DNA of 64,000 nucleotides from Anaerolineae bacterium (GCA_022825675.1 JAJDWK010000066.1:1-64000), one strand, 5' to 3'; positions 9,717 through 18,210 are shown, counted from the stretch's first letter. A program made the numbers and translations. The notes: generated by a model from the letters alone, not told the origin.

Positions 9717-10940
9717 TTAGCCGCAGGTATGCTTCGCCAAAATGTAGGGCGCAGACGCGTGTTGATTGTCGCCTTCGTTGCTCTCCGCCACCTGGTTGGT
9801 GATATCCAGGTAGAGGTTGATGTGGTGCAATTCTTCAAAGTACTGCGTCTGCGTCAGATGCCCATAGACAGTTTGCGCCTGCCCCGGGTTCAGCGGACCG
9901 AAGCCGATTTGCGTTGCGGAAACGCCCAAGCCATCATGCCGCGTATCCCGCACCTCGATCAAGCCGCCGCTGGTGGTGGCAACGCTGCCATTGTTGCGCA
10001 CGGTAACATCAATGCGATAGGCTTCGCCACAACGTCCCGGGTGCGGGTTGATGACGACGCCCTCCATGACGAGGTTGGCGCCAGTCGGCTGCTGCTGCAC
10101 CGGCACCGCTGTCGGCAGCGGAATCGGCGTTGGCGGCACTGGCGGCGGGTTGATGCGCGGCAAATTGCTCAAATCGCCTTCGGTATTCACGATGCCGGGG
10201 AAGATGAAACCGCTGCGACCAGATGCCAGCTCGATGTAATACCAGCCGGTGTTGCGGCTGCTGATGCCTTTTATCAAGGCGCTGTCGCCCTCGCGCAAGC
10301 CGCCGATGACCGGATAGAAGGTGGAATCGCCCGAGCGCACATTGCTGTTGACCGTGGCGATGGCGCGGGGACGCATGTCGGTGACGGCAGGCTCCGTCTC
10401 CGTCTCTGTCTCCATCTCATCGTCCATGCCGGTGTCCATGTCCTCTTGCATGTCGGTCGCTTCCGCCATCGTATCTTGCATGAAGGGCGGCGGCGTTTTC
10501 TCGACGCGGATCGGGCTGACGCGGCTGTACTGCGGCGTGCCATCAGACAAAGTAACCCGCAGCCGCAGCTCGTACAAGCCATCGCGCAGCGTCACCGTGT
10601 TCCAAACGCCAAGCACATCGTCCTCCGTGCCTTCAATGCGCGGCGGCGTAACCGGGAACCATTGGCGCGCCGCCTCTGCTTCCGCGGTTTCCATCGGGTC
10701 TATCACCAGCGGGCGGATTTCGATGAAATAATTCCGCATCTCCGCCAGGGTTACTGTGCCACGGATATCCACGCGGTCGCGCACGACATATACCGGCGGC
10801 GGGAAGCTGATATGCGCCTGAGGGTTAACCATCTCCGCGTCCGCCGGCTCGATTAGCCCCATGCTATCTTGACTCAAGACTTGGGGAATACACAAAAGCA
10901 ACGCGAATAGCACAAGCGCCGCAAGTTTCCTTCGTATCAT
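9717..10940 (-). CDS. Secreted protein with SH3b and CARDB-type domains
   Basis: A 407-aa exported protein. A Sec signal peptide (MIRRKLAALVLFALLLCIP, cleavage near VLSQ) is followed by a beta-rich region, an acidic Met/Glu/Asp/Thr linker (MQEDMDTGMDDEMETETETE), a bacterial SH3-like domain (NSNVRSGDSTFYPVIGGL..GWYYIELASGRSGFI, about residues 195-260), a Pro-rich linker and a CARDB-like Ig domain (DVTVRNNGSVATTSGG..GDNQ). SH3b and CARDB domains usually bind cell-wall or surface partners. The ATG at 10940 is fixed by a GGAGG site; longer frames upstream lack support. It is divergent from the ABC ATPase gene. Confidence 0.85.
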   Translation of the reverse strand: MIRRKLAALVLFALLLCIPQVLSQDSMGLIEPADAEMVNPQAHISFPPPVYVVRDRVDIRGTVTLAEMRNYFIEIRPLVIDPMETAEAEAARQWFPVTPPRIEGTEDDVLGVWNTVTLRDGLYELRLRVTLSDGTPQYSRVSPIRVEKTPPPFMQDTMAEATDMQEDMDTGMDDEMETETETEPAVTDMRPRAIATVNSNVRSGDSTFYPVIGGLREGDSALIKGISSRNTGWYYIELASGRSGFIFPGIVNTEGDLSNLPRINPPPVPPTPIPLPTAVPVQQQPTGANLVMEGVVINPHPGRCGEAYRIDVTVRNNGSVATTSGGLIEVRDTRHDGLGVSATQIGFGPLNPGQAQTVYGHLTQTQYFEELHHINLYLDITNQVAESNEGDNQHASAPYILAKHTCG

Positions 10941-11197
10941 TGTATTGCCTCCTGCAAGACCTAGCTGGTTCATTGCGCCAATATGTTTCAATACCCCTCT
11001 ATAATAGGCTAAAACCGGATAGCCCGCTTGCCGCAAGGGCGCAAACTGGAAGATTTTGCCCATTTTGCTGTGATGCCCGCTTTTGCGCTGCTGATTGCCC
11101 CTATGCCAAGCCAGCATGCGCCCTGTGCAGCGCCGCCGCCAAGCCTTAGACTTGGGCGCAGCGCCTGCAACCAATGCCACCAGTGGAGCGGCAAACG

Positions 11198-11890
11198 ATG
11201 CCTCCAGCGGTCATGGTAGAAATCCGCAATTTGAGCAAGAGCTATACCGAAGGCGCGCGCCGCTTGTCTGTCTTACATGCTGTCAACCTCGACATCTATG
11301 AGGGCGAGTTTTTTGCGCTATTAGGCGCCAGCGGCAGCGGCAAAAGCACCTTGCTCAATCTGATGAGTGGCATCGACCAAGCCGACAGCGGCAACATCCG
11401 CATCGGCGGCGTCGATGTAAGCGGCATGTCCGACCGCCAGTTGACCATTTTCCGCCGCCAGCATATCGGCATCGTCTTCCAATTTTTTAACTTAATCCCG
11501 ACCCTGACGGCGCTGGAGAATATCACCTTGCCCGCCGAGCTGGGCGGGAAGGGCGGAGCGCCGGCAACAGCGCGCGCCCGTGAGCTGCTGGCGCAAGTGG
11601 GCTTGGCGGACCGCGCCGCCACCTTCCCCGATACGCTCAGCGGCGGCGAACAGCAGCGGGTCGCCATCGCCCGCGCCTTGCTGCCCGCGCCTGATGTCCT
11701 GCTGGCGGATGAACCCACCGGCAACCTGGATGAAGAAACAGGCGCGGAGGTGCTGCGCTTGCTGCTGCGCCTGACGCGGGAAGCCGGCAAAACCATGATT
11801 ATGGCGACGCACAGCAGCGCTATCGCCCAAGTTGCCGACCGCGTGGCGCGCATCCACGATGGGCGGCTGCTGATTGCGGGCACTGGCTGA
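11198..11890 (+). CDS. ABC transporter ATP-binding protein, LolD/MacB type, without adjacent permease
   Basis: A 230-aa ATPase with Walker [11 protein letters not shown]-loop [15 protein letters not shown], signature [15 protein letters not shown], Walker [13 protein letters not shown] and switch ATHSS. The FQFFNL and TGNLD forms are typical of the LolD/MacB/FtsE exporter group. ATG 11198 has GGAG 9 nt upstream; ATG 11213 and ATG 11174 are alternatives. No FtsX/MacB permease follows: the next gene is a HEAT-repeat protein. The partner must be encoded elsewhere, so substrate and direction are unknown. Confidence 0.9.
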   Translation: MPPAVMVEIRNLSKSYTEGARRLSVLHAVNLDIYEGEFFALLGASGSGKSTLLNLMSGIDQADSGNIRIGGVDVSGMSDRQLTIFRRQHIGIVFQFFNLIPTLTALENITLPAELGGKGGAPATARARELLAQVGLADRAATFPDTLSGGEQQRVAIARALLPAPDVLLADEPTGNLDEETGAEVLRLLLRLTREAGKTMIMATHSSAIAQVADRVARIHDGRLLIAGTG

Positions 11891-11903
11891 GCGCGCAAAA
11901 GAT

Positions 11904-11941
11904 TGGGCAATTTGCCCAGCCTGACAATAGAAATGTACTAT
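11904..11941 (+). promoter_or_regulatory. Short palindrome and possible promoter before the HEAT gene
   Basis: TGGGCAA-T-TTGCCCA (11904-11918) is a perfect 7-bp inverted repeat. Its right arm contains a TTGCCC that is 18 bp from TACTAT (11936-11941), a plausible weak promoter. It could be an operator or simply the terminator hairpin of the ATPase gene. Confidence 0.35.
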
Positions 11942-11997
11942 GGGACGCGCTACACTACGAATAGGAGAGGCGATGCAAATGGCGGGAGGCGGCAGAC

Positions 11998-12438
11998 ATG
12001 GCGAGCCAAAATACCGACAGCAAAGTACAAGATATCCTCTCCGAATTGCGTGATGTCAACAAAGACAAACGCCGCACCGCCGTCATGAAATTGGGCATGG
12101 TCGGCGGCGACCAGGCGCTGCGCACCTTGATGCGCATCGTCGAAAACAGCCAGGAAGATCTTATCGTGCGCGGGCGGGCGGCGATGATGCTGGGCAAGCT
12201 CAAAGATGACCGCGCCGTTCCCCCCTTAATCCGTGCCTTGGCGGCGCCCGGCTTCCTCACGCCCTATAACGCGGCGCAGGCGCTTGGCAAAATTGGCGAC
12301 CCCCGCGCCATTGATGCCTTGGTCCTCTTCGCGGATAACAGCAGCGACAAGACCCGCGCCGCCGCTCTTGATGCCCTGCGCCTGCTGGGCAGGGAAGATG
12401 GCACCGCCAAACTCGCTGACGCGCAAGCCCCAATCTAA
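11998..12438 (+). CDS. HEAT-repeat protein
   Basis: A 146-aa all-helical protein. Repeating units read DKRRTAVMKLGMVGGDQALRTL, LIVRGRAAMMLGKLKDDRAVPPL, YNAAQALGKIGDPRAIDALV and DKTRAAALDALRLLG, the pattern of HEAT/PBS-lyase-type repeats. Such repeats serve as protein-binding scaffolds; no catalytic residues are apparent. A GGGAGG ribosome binding site lies about 9 nt before the ATG. Whether it partners the upstream ATPase is not known. Confidence 0.8.
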   Translation: MASQNTDSKVQDILSELRDVNKDKRRTAVMKLGMVGGDQALRTLMRIVENSQEDLIVRGRAAMMLGKLKDDRAVPPLIRALAAPGFLTPYNAAQALGKIGDPRAIDALVLFADNSSDKTRAAALDALRLLGREDGTAKLADAQAPI

Positions 12439-12690
12439 CGCTTGGGTTTTGTCCTTTGCGCCTTTATGGTACATCAGCTGTCCCCGGCAGCCCAAAAATA
12501 CAGAACGCCCGCTGCGAAGGGGGGAAACGCAGCGAGCGCTCTCAACCAGGCGCAGCCTCTCTTCCTCGCCGAAGCCGACGATTCTGGGAAGCCTTTGCCC
12601 AGTCCGCTTCAGTGTAGCGAAAACTGTTAGCATTTCCATACGCTATTGTATGCAATCTTGAATGCCAGCACTCTGCAAGCGGATGCGGCG
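12439..12690. other. Non-coding stretch with hairpins, possible structured RNA or terminator region
   Basis: No convincing gene lies here. CGCTGCG and CGCAGCG near 12513-12536 can pair across an A/G-rich loop, and the region has several further short inverted repeats. It lacks the signatures of tmRNA, SRP RNA and RNase P RNA that I could check by eye. It lies between the ends of two convergent genes. Confidence 0.3.
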
Positions 12691-13797
12691 CTATGGTGAT
12701 TGCTGCCCCACGGGCGCGGCGGTCGCCAGGTTCTGGGGGCTGCCGCCCGCCTGGCGCGCAGCGGCGCAGTTCAGCTCGGCATCCTGGCGTCTGCTCGTCA
12801 GGTCAGCGCGGTTGATGTAGCTGACGGCGGGATTTAATTCCAGCGCCGCTGTATACTGGTCCAGCGCCTGGCAGGCATCGCCCTGCAGCGCCAGCGCATC
12901 CGCATAATAACGCAGCGCATCCTGCAGCTCGCTGACGGCAGTGCCCTGCATGTAGTGTGTCAAGCCATGCTCGATGACGATGCGGCGCAGCAGGCGCACC
13001 GCCTCAGCGGGGTTGGTGGTTTTATAGTGCTGACCATTAAGATAGGCATCGGCGATAAAATATTCGTAACTTAGGCTGCCGACATCGCCATACGCGCGCG
13101 CGCGGTCGGTGAGGATATTGGCTTCGGAAAGCTGCCCCGCGCGGTATAAAGCCTCGGCTTGCGCGCTCAGCGCCGCCAGCAGCAGCCGCCGCACCAGCTC
13201 CCGCTGATAGTCCGCGTCCAGGCTGGCGATGGCGCTGAGCGTGTCGATGGCGCTGGGGTAATCGCCGCGCTCGAGGTCGGTTTGCGCCTCTGTCAGCAGC
13301 GCCTCCAGGTCATAGGCGGCGGCAGGCACCTCGGTCGCGGGGATTTGCGTCGCGCTCGGGGGGATGGCGCTGGGCGTGGCGGTCGCTGGCATTGGCGTCA
13401 TGGTCGCGGTTGCAGTGGGGCGGGCTTGACTGCGCTGGAAGAGCAGCGTCGCTGTCGGCGCATAAGCCAGCAGGCAGGCGGGGAGCGGCGTCTCCAGGCG
13501 CAGCGCTTCCAGCCGCCGCCGCGCCAGCGCCAGCTGCCCGGCTTCCAGGTCAGCGGGGATAAGCTCGCATTGCCGCTGTACTTCGGCGGCGGCGGTTTCT
13601 TCGGCATGAGCGCGGGCGGTGGCGAGGCCGCTGCTCCAGCCCGCCAATACCGAACCGACTATCACCGCACCGAAGAGCAGCAGGCAGAGCAGCGCCAGCA
13701 GGCTCCAAAAAAAGCAGCTTAAGCCGCGGCGCGGCGCGTCCACGGTATAAACGGGTTGCGCGTCCCGCTTGGCTTTCACATTGACGCCCCCCCGCAT
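12691..13797 (-). CDS. Single-pass membrane protein with TPR-like repeats
   Basis: A 368-aa protein. A short basic N-terminus is followed by one membrane segment (SLLALLCLLLFGAVIVGSVLAGW, about residues 32-54). A low-complexity Ala/Thr/Pro linker (RPTATATMTPMPATATPS) separates two helical regions. The C-terminal region has TPR-like units (LEALLTEAQTDLERGDYPSA, LQGDACQALDQYTAALELNP). It is probably an anchored scaffold with its repeats outside the membrane. ATG 13797 is used; GTG at codon 7, behind a run of Gs, is an alternative start. Function unknown. Confidence 0.75.
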   Translation of the reverse strand: MRGGVNVKAKRDAQPVYTVDAPRRGLSCFFWSLLALLCLLLFGAVIVGSVLAGWSSGLATARAHAEETAAAEVQRQCELIPADLEAGQLALARRRLEALRLETPLPACLLAYAPTATLLFQRSQARPTATATMTPMPATATPSAIPPSATQIPATEVPAAAYDLEALLTEAQTDLERGDYPSAIDTLSAIASLDADYQRELVRRLLLAALSAQAEALYRAGQLSEANILTDRARAYGDVGSLSYEYFIADAYLNGQHYKTTNPAEAVRLLRRIVIEHGLTHYMQGTAVSELQDALRYYADALALQGDACQALDQYTAALELNPAVSYINRADLTSRRQDAELNCAAARQAGGSPQNLATAAPVGQQSP

Positions 13798-13907
13798 ATT
13801 TCGAGCGACGGCGCGTAGTATAGTGCAAGCTCCGCGCGCTTGCTAGCGGCGCAATTGCGGGAGGGTGAGTATCAAGGATATAGTTCTATTGGCATCCTTG
13901 ACACCGG

Positions 13908-14084
13908 TTTTTTCACCACAGAGAATACAGAGGGCACAGAGATTTTCTCATATTTCCTCGGTGTACTCGGCGCTAAGGCTGTGCAAAAACTACCCTGATA
14001 AATGAAGAAGCAAAGAGCCATTTCAAGAAAACTTTGTGTCTTTTGTGTCTTTGTGGTGAAGAATACATTGATGCGATTGCTCTG
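13908..14084. repeat. Dispersed intergenic repeat, copy B
   Basis: It shares CTACCCTGATAAATGAAGAAGC, GAGCCATTTCAAG and the TTTGTGTCTTTGTGGTGAA block with copy A, in the same orientation. It ends in TTGATGCGATTGCTCTG (14068-14084), a two-change version of the terminal repeat. The left end is replaced by CACAGAGAATACAGAGG-type sequence. The copy lies between the TPR gene and metG. Confidence 0.75.
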
Positions 14085-14102
14085 GCGCGCCAAACGCCTC
14101 GC

Positions 14103-14131
14103 TTGACGCCCGTGCTGGCATCAGGTACACT
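14103..14131 (+). promoter_or_regulatory. metG promoter
   Basis: TTGACG at 14103-14108, a 17-bp spacer and TACACT at 14126-14131. Transcription from here would give a leader of about 160 nt before metG. The promoter starts 18 bp after the end of repeat copy B. Confidence 0.65.
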
Positions 14132-14209
14132 CCCCGCGTGATTTTACCTGCCGCCGCCGCGATGCCCATGCGCCTGCCGCCACTATACGCAGACGGCTGA
14201 GCTGGCTAG

Positions 14210-14250
14210 CGGCGTCAAAAGCGCAACGCGACGCCGCCTGTCCCCGACAG
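14210..14250 (+). promoter_or_regulatory. Two hairpins in the metG leader
   Basis: CGGCGTC (14210-14216) pairs with GACGCCG (14230-14236), and CTGTC (14238-14242) pairs with GACAG (14246-14250). A T-rich GTGTTTTACTTT follows. No T-box or SAM-riboswitch core sequence is visible. An attenuation role is possible but unproven. Confidence 0.4.
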
Positions 14251-14300
14251 ACGGTGTTTTACTTTAGGGCAATGCCAGCGTCCAGCGGAGGAAATGCGCG

Positions 14301-16112
14301 ATGCCAGCGGAAACTATCCATGTATCAGTAGCCTGGCCCTATGCCAATGGCGACTTGCATATCGGGCACCTCGCCGGCGTCTACCTGCCCGCCGATATCT
14401 TCGCCCGCTATCATCGCCTGCGCGGCAACCGCGTGCTGATGGTCAGCGGCTCGGACAGTCACGGCACGCCCATCACCGTGGAGGCGGACAAACGCGGCGT
14501 CTCGCCACAAGCGGTGTTTGAGCATTATCACGAGCGTTTTTTGCGCACGCAGCAGAAAATCGGCATCAGCTATGACCTCTTCACCCATACCGATACCGAA
14601 AATCACCATCAAATCGCCCAGGATATCTTCAACCTGTTGCTGGAGCGCGGCTTTCTCTATCTCGAAAAGCAAACCCTGCTCTACAGCGAAAGCGAGAAGC
14701 GCTTTTTGCCTGACCGCTATGTCGAAGGCGGCTGTTATATTTGTAAATATCCGCATGCCCGCGGCGACCAATGCGATAACTGCGGCAACCTGATGGACGC
14801 GACCCAGCTCATCGACCCGCACAGCCGCAACAACCCTGAAGACAAACTTATCAAGCGCGAATCCCAACACTATTTTCTCGATCTCGCCAAATTCACCGAG
14901 CCAATTCTCGAATACCTGGCGGCGCATGAAGCGCATTGGCGCCCCAATGTCAGCCGCTTCAGCCAAAATTTCGTCAAAGAGGGCTTGCGCGGCCGCCCCA
15001 TCACCCGCGATATCGATTGGGGCGTGCGCGTGCCGCTGACAGGCTGGGAGGACAAACGGCTCTATGTCTGGTTTGATGCCGTCATGGGCTACTTCAGCGC
15101 CAGCATCGAATGGGCGAATAACATCGGCGAACCCGATGCCTGGAAACATTGGTGGTACAACCCTGAAGCAAAGATTTATAACTTTATCGGCAAGGACAAT
15201 ATCCCCTTCCATACCATCATTTGGCAGGCGGAGCTGCTGGGCATCGATGGCATTTACAACGAAGGCGACACCGCTTATGGCGGTGTCCCGCTGCAGATGC
15301 CCTATGATGTGCCCGCCAACGAGTTCATGAACATCGAGGGGCAGCAGTTCTCGACATCGCGCAATTGGGCGGTCTGGCTGCCCGATATTCTCGAGCGCTA
15401 TCAAGCCGATGCCGTGCGCTTTTATGTCGCCCGCACCTTCCCCGAGCGCCAGGACAGCGACTTTTCCTGGGAGGGCTTTCTGGCGCGGGTCAACAACGAG
15501 CTGCTGGCGGCATGGGGCAATCTGGTCAATCGCATGCTTGGCTTTGCCTTCAAGCGGTTTGAGGGCGAGGTGCCCGCTTATGACCAATTAACGGCTGCGG
15601 ACGAAGCGATCCTGGCGCGGACCGAAGCCGGCTTGGAAACGGTGGGCGCGCTGCTGGCGGCGGTTCGCCTCAAAGACGGGCTGGAGGAGACTTTGCGCCT
15701 GGCGCGGGAAGTCAATGGCTGGCTCAACGAGCGTGAGCCTTGGAAGACTTATAAGCCCGACCGCGCTGATGCCGCCCGCGCTGTCTACACGGCGCTGCGC
15801 TGCATCGACACCCTCAAAGTGCTGTTCGCGCCTTTCACGCCTTTCAGCTCCCAGCAAGTGCATGCGATGCTCGGTTATGAGGGGCAGCTCTTCGGCGAGC
15901 TGCGCATCGAGAACTATGCCGAAGACAGTCGCGCGCATCTGGCGCTGGTCTATGATGGCAGCGCGGCGATTGGGGAGTGGAAGGCGAGCGCGCTGCCGCC
16001 TGGTCAAAAGCTGAAGCAGCCGTCGCCACTCTTTGTCAAGCTGGAGCCGGAGATTGTCGAGCGGGAACGGGAGTTCCTGGGGCGGGAGCGGGCGGAGGGG
16101 GTGATTGGGTAG
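14301..16112 (+). CDS. metG: Methionyl-tRNA synthetase with altered KMSKS loop
   Basis: It charges tRNA-Met with methionine. The class I HIGH motif is HIGH at residues 20-23 (WPYANGDLHIGHLAG). A zinc knuckle is CYICKYPHARGDQCDNCG. YFVWFDAVMGYFSA-type and FIGKDNIPFHTIIWQAELL motifs follow, and the anticodon-binding helical domain ends the protein (603 aa, no C-terminal tRNA-binding extension). The KMSKS loop near residue 347 reads GQQFSTSRN, so neither canonical lysine of the loop is present. A GGAGGAAA ribosome binding site precedes the ATG. Confidence 0.96.
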   Translation: MPAETIHVSVAWPYANGDLHIGHLAGVYLPADIFARYHRLRGNRVLMVSGSDSHGTPITVEADKRGVSPQAVFEHYHERFLRTQQKIGISYDLFTHTDTENHHQIAQDIFNLLLERGFLYLEKQTLLYSESEKRFLPDRYVEGGCYICKYPHARGDQCDNCGNLMDATQLIDPHSRNNPEDKLIKRESQHYFLDLAKFTEPILEYLAAHEAHWRPNVSRFSQNFVKEGLRGRPITRDIDWGVRVPLTGWEDKRLYVWFDAVMGYFSASIEWANNIGEPDAWKHWWYNPEAKIYNFIGKDNIPFHTIIWQAELLGIDGIYNEGDTAYGGVPLQMPYDVPANEFMNIEGQQFSTSRNWAVWLPDILERYQADAVRFYVARTFPERQDSDFSWEGFLARVNNELLAAWGNLVNRMLGFAFKRFEGEVPAYDQLTAADEAILARTEAGLETVGALLAAVRLKDGLEETLRLAREVNGWLNEREPWKTYKPDRADAARAVYTALRCIDTLKVLFAPFTPFSSQQVHAMLGYEGQLFGELRIENYAEDSRAHLALVYDGSAAIGEWKASALPPGQKLKQPSPLFVKLEPEIVEREREFLGRERAEGVIG

Positions 16113-16186
16113 AATCTGAATCCACCAGCTTTGCAAGTTTCGGTGAATGTAATATTGTATCGCTCGTTTGGAAACTTGGAGTTCGA

Positions 16187-16723
16187 ATGTCCGTACTACC
16201 GACGGCATATCCTGAGCAAGTACCAGTCTACTTGCGTTCAGGAGATCTTGTAGAATTGCCTGAGCATAGTAGTTATGTTAACTTACGCGAATATCTTGTC
16301 GCCCATACAGTCGCTGAAAACACTAAGATAGCCCGTGAAGCCTTAGGGGCAAGAAAAAGCTTGGTTACTGTCCGATCGGTTTCCGAGTACCCGTATAATT
16401 GTGTTGGGATGGTGTTGGCTAACCGTCGCGCATGGATTGATATGGACTCTGACGAAATTGAAAACTTATTAACAAAGGATGGCTTTAGAAAAGTACCGGC
16501 AAAGGAATTGTCAGTCGGGGATGTCGTTCTATATGAGCAGGACAATGAATATACCCATATAGGTATGGTAATATGTGTTGATAGGCAGAGCGTTACCAAT
16601 ATATGGGTTCTGAGCAAGTGGGGTTTTGCGGGAGAAATGATCCACCATTTGCACGATGTTCCCAGCGAATACGGGCTAGGTAGGCACTTCTGGAGCGAAA
16701 GGAAATCAGATGAAACTGCATGA
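16187..16723 (+). CDS. Unrecognised protein with NlpC/P60-like Cys/His motifs, first gene of an AT-rich cassette
   Basis: A 178-aa protein with no signal peptide. YPYNCVGMVLANRR and NEYTHIGMVICVDR have the Cys...His spacing and context of papain-like NlpC/P60 or CHAP amidases, followed by WVLSKWGFAGEMIHHLHDVPSEYG, often seen in small bacterial proteins of that fold. Enzymatic activity is an inference. The ATG at 16187 is the first methionine after the end of metG; the open frame upstream only shadows metG. Base composition drops sharply from the GC-rich surroundings. The 3' end overlaps the next gene by 14 nt. Confidence 0.6.
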   Translation: MSVLPTAYPEQVPVYLRSGDLVELPEHSSYVNLREYLVAHTVAENTKIAREALGARKSLVTVRSVSEYPYNCVGMVLANRRAWIDMDSDEIENLLTKDGFRKVPAKELSVGDVVLYEQDNEYTHIGMVICVDRQSVTNIWVLSKWGFAGEMIHHLHDVPSEYGLGRHFWSERKSDETA

Positions 16724-17288
16724 ATTCTTTCGCGAGATTGAAAGCACGAGATTTCAATCAAGATACATGTTGTTCAGTGGATTTAAGCTGGTCAGAAACG
16801 CTTTGTCTAAAGACCAAACGCTTGCAGCATTGATTAACGAGACGCGTCGGAATCACACATACATCGACGGTATCGGTACACGGATCCTTTCCCTATTTGT
16901 GAAGCATAAGGACGACCCTGGAGCGTCTTACGATGTTGCAGTTGCAGCATACTTATTTTGCCTATATCGAACCGACCCATTATTCGCGAAAAAAATGGGT
17001 GAGCATATCTTGGAAAAGGGGAAACTTTGGTGGTCAGTTGACTTAGCTCTGCATATCTCAAGAAACATGAAACCATTTGCGCATTTACACAAGATGCATA
17101 TTCACATTTCCGATTACGCTTACCCGATACAGAACAGTAATTGGATCTCGCAAGGCGAACCAAAGCGACTGAACTCAGCCGCTCTGTCATCCGCTCCTAT
17201 AGTCAACGGGAAATACGCATGGAACATCTCTGGACAATCGCCTGTCAATTCACCTCAGAAGACAAAAACTCTAGTGCTTTCAGTTTGA
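16710..17288 (+). CDS. Uncharacterised helical protein, second gene of the AT-rich cassette
   Basis: A 192-aa protein that I do not recognise. The N-terminal two thirds looks helical (RYMLFSGFKLVRNALSKDQTLAALINETRR; SYDVAVAAYLFCLYRTDPLFAKKMGEHIL), with no membrane segment or signal. A GGAAATCAG stretch before ATG 16710 can serve as a ribosome binding site. The last 70 nt overlap the next gene in another frame, unusually long for real neighbours. The C-terminal SSAPIVNGKYAWNISGQSP tail may therefore have been extended by a frameshift or a lost stop. Confidence 0.55.
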   Translation: MKLHEFFREIESTRFQSRYMLFSGFKLVRNALSKDQTLAALINETRRNHTYIDGIGTRILSLFVKHKDDPGASYDVAVAAYLFCLYRTDPLFAKKMGEHILEKGKLWWSVDLALHISRNMKPFAHLHKMHIHISDYAYPIQNSNWISQGEPKRLNSAALSSAPIVNGKYAWNISGQSPVNSPQKTKTLVLSV

Positions 17289-17638
17289 TAAACATTCTGG
17301 AAAGTATTAGTATCTCTGCAGATCTTTCGGAGTCTATTCTCGATGATGTGAATATACCGTTCAATTTTCACTTGGTAACAACTTGGTCGCGAGAAGACTC
17401 AGACAGCAGCGAAATAAACGTAGTTAGAGTTCGTCTCGTGTCGCCTACCGGAGAAGATCTAGGAGGTCCTGATCTTGAGATTGCCTTCAACGAATCACAG
17501 AATATACGATATAACTTGAATATTCATGGGTTTCCATATCGAGGAGACGGCATTTACCGCTACGTTGTGTTTCAAATAAAAAATGGCGAAGAGGTTGAAG
17601 TTCAACGTATTCCCATCCGCGTGGTATGTACACCTTAG
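17219..17638 (+). CDS. DUF6941-like protein, third gene of the AT-rich cassette
   Basis: A 139-aa protein predicted to be a beta-sandwich. It begins MEHLWTIACQFTSEDKNSSAFSL followed by INILESI, the typical opening of DUF6941-type small proteins (a short beta-strand, then an N/K-S-L-x-x-I-x-E-x-I motif). Later YRYVVFQIKNGEEVEVQRIPIRV closes the sandwich. ATG 17219 follows GGGAAATACGC. The role of the family is not known to me. Low GC and tight packing with the two upstream genes suggest they were acquired together. Confidence 0.6.
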   Translation: MEHLWTIACQFTSEDKNSSAFSLINILESISISADLSESILDDVNIPFNFHLVTTWSREDSDSSEINVVRVRLVSPTGEDLGGPDLEIAFNESQNIRYNLNIHGFPYRGDGIYRYVVFQIKNGEEVEVQRIPIRVVCTP

Positions 17639-17830
17639 CTAATTAGACCAAAACGATGTCGTCAGCTAGCCATTCGCCGGGCTGAACAGTATTCCTTGTG
17701 ATCGTTTGCGAGGCGCTGCCGCCGCCCTATTTTAGCCCAGCGTCCCCAAACCCCACGCTTATACTCCCGCCTGGATCAAATCCCCCAAACCCATCACCGC
17801 ATCCACCAACAAACCAAAAGGACTCACCCC

Positions 17831-18196
17831 ATGCCCTCCAAAAAAGAACAAAAAGAAGCCAAAAACCTCGCCGCCGTGCTCGAGAAAATCCCCAAGATGT
17901 TCGGCGATGAGGCCGCTGCCGGCTTCCGCCTGCACGAAATCATCCTGGCAGCCGCGCCCGAGCTCAAGCCGCGGCTGTGGTACGGCATGCCCGGCTACGC
18001 CAAAGCCACCTCCAAACCCGTGCTGCTCTTCATCCGCAAGGACAAATACCTCACCTTCGGCATGGACGAGAAAGCCAACATCACCCTGGACGCGGGCGCG
18101 CCCGACAAGCTCATGCCCCATTCCTGGTTCATCGCCGAGCTGGACGCCGCCACCGAAGCGCGCATCGCCGAAATCGTGAAGGCGGCGGTGGCTTGA
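17831..18196 (+). CDS. DUF1801/YdhG-type small protein
   Basis: A 121-aa protein with a basic N-terminus (MPSKKEQKEAKN) and a DUF1801 core: ELKPRLWYGMPGYAK, LLFIRKDKYLTFGM, TLDAGAPDKLMPHSWF and EARIAEIVKAAVA. Related proteins are called iron chaperone-like, but the function is not certain. A TATACT at 17760-17765 could be its -10 box; no good -35 is seen. The 150 bp around the start are strikingly poor in G on the coding strand. It converges on cfa. Confidence 0.75.
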   Translation: MPSKKEQKEAKNLAAVLEKIPKMFGDEAAAGFRLHEIILAAAPELKPRLWYGMPGYAKATSKPVLLFIRKDKYLTFGMDEKANITLDAGAPDKLMPHSWFIAELDAATEARIAEIVKAAVA

Positions 18197-18210
18197 CGCT
18201 GCCGCAAGCG

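Noticed and set aside
12439..12690. 6S, tmRNA or RNase P RNA
   Set aside because: No characteristic conserved blocks could be found by eye on either strand.
14132..14300. T-box or SAM riboswitch before metG
   Set aside because: I could not find a T-box core sequence or SAM-riboswitch helices, so I kept only an unnamed leader.
14325..15587. 420-codon antisense frame in metG
   Set aside because: Same cause; no recognisable domain, and metG is clear.
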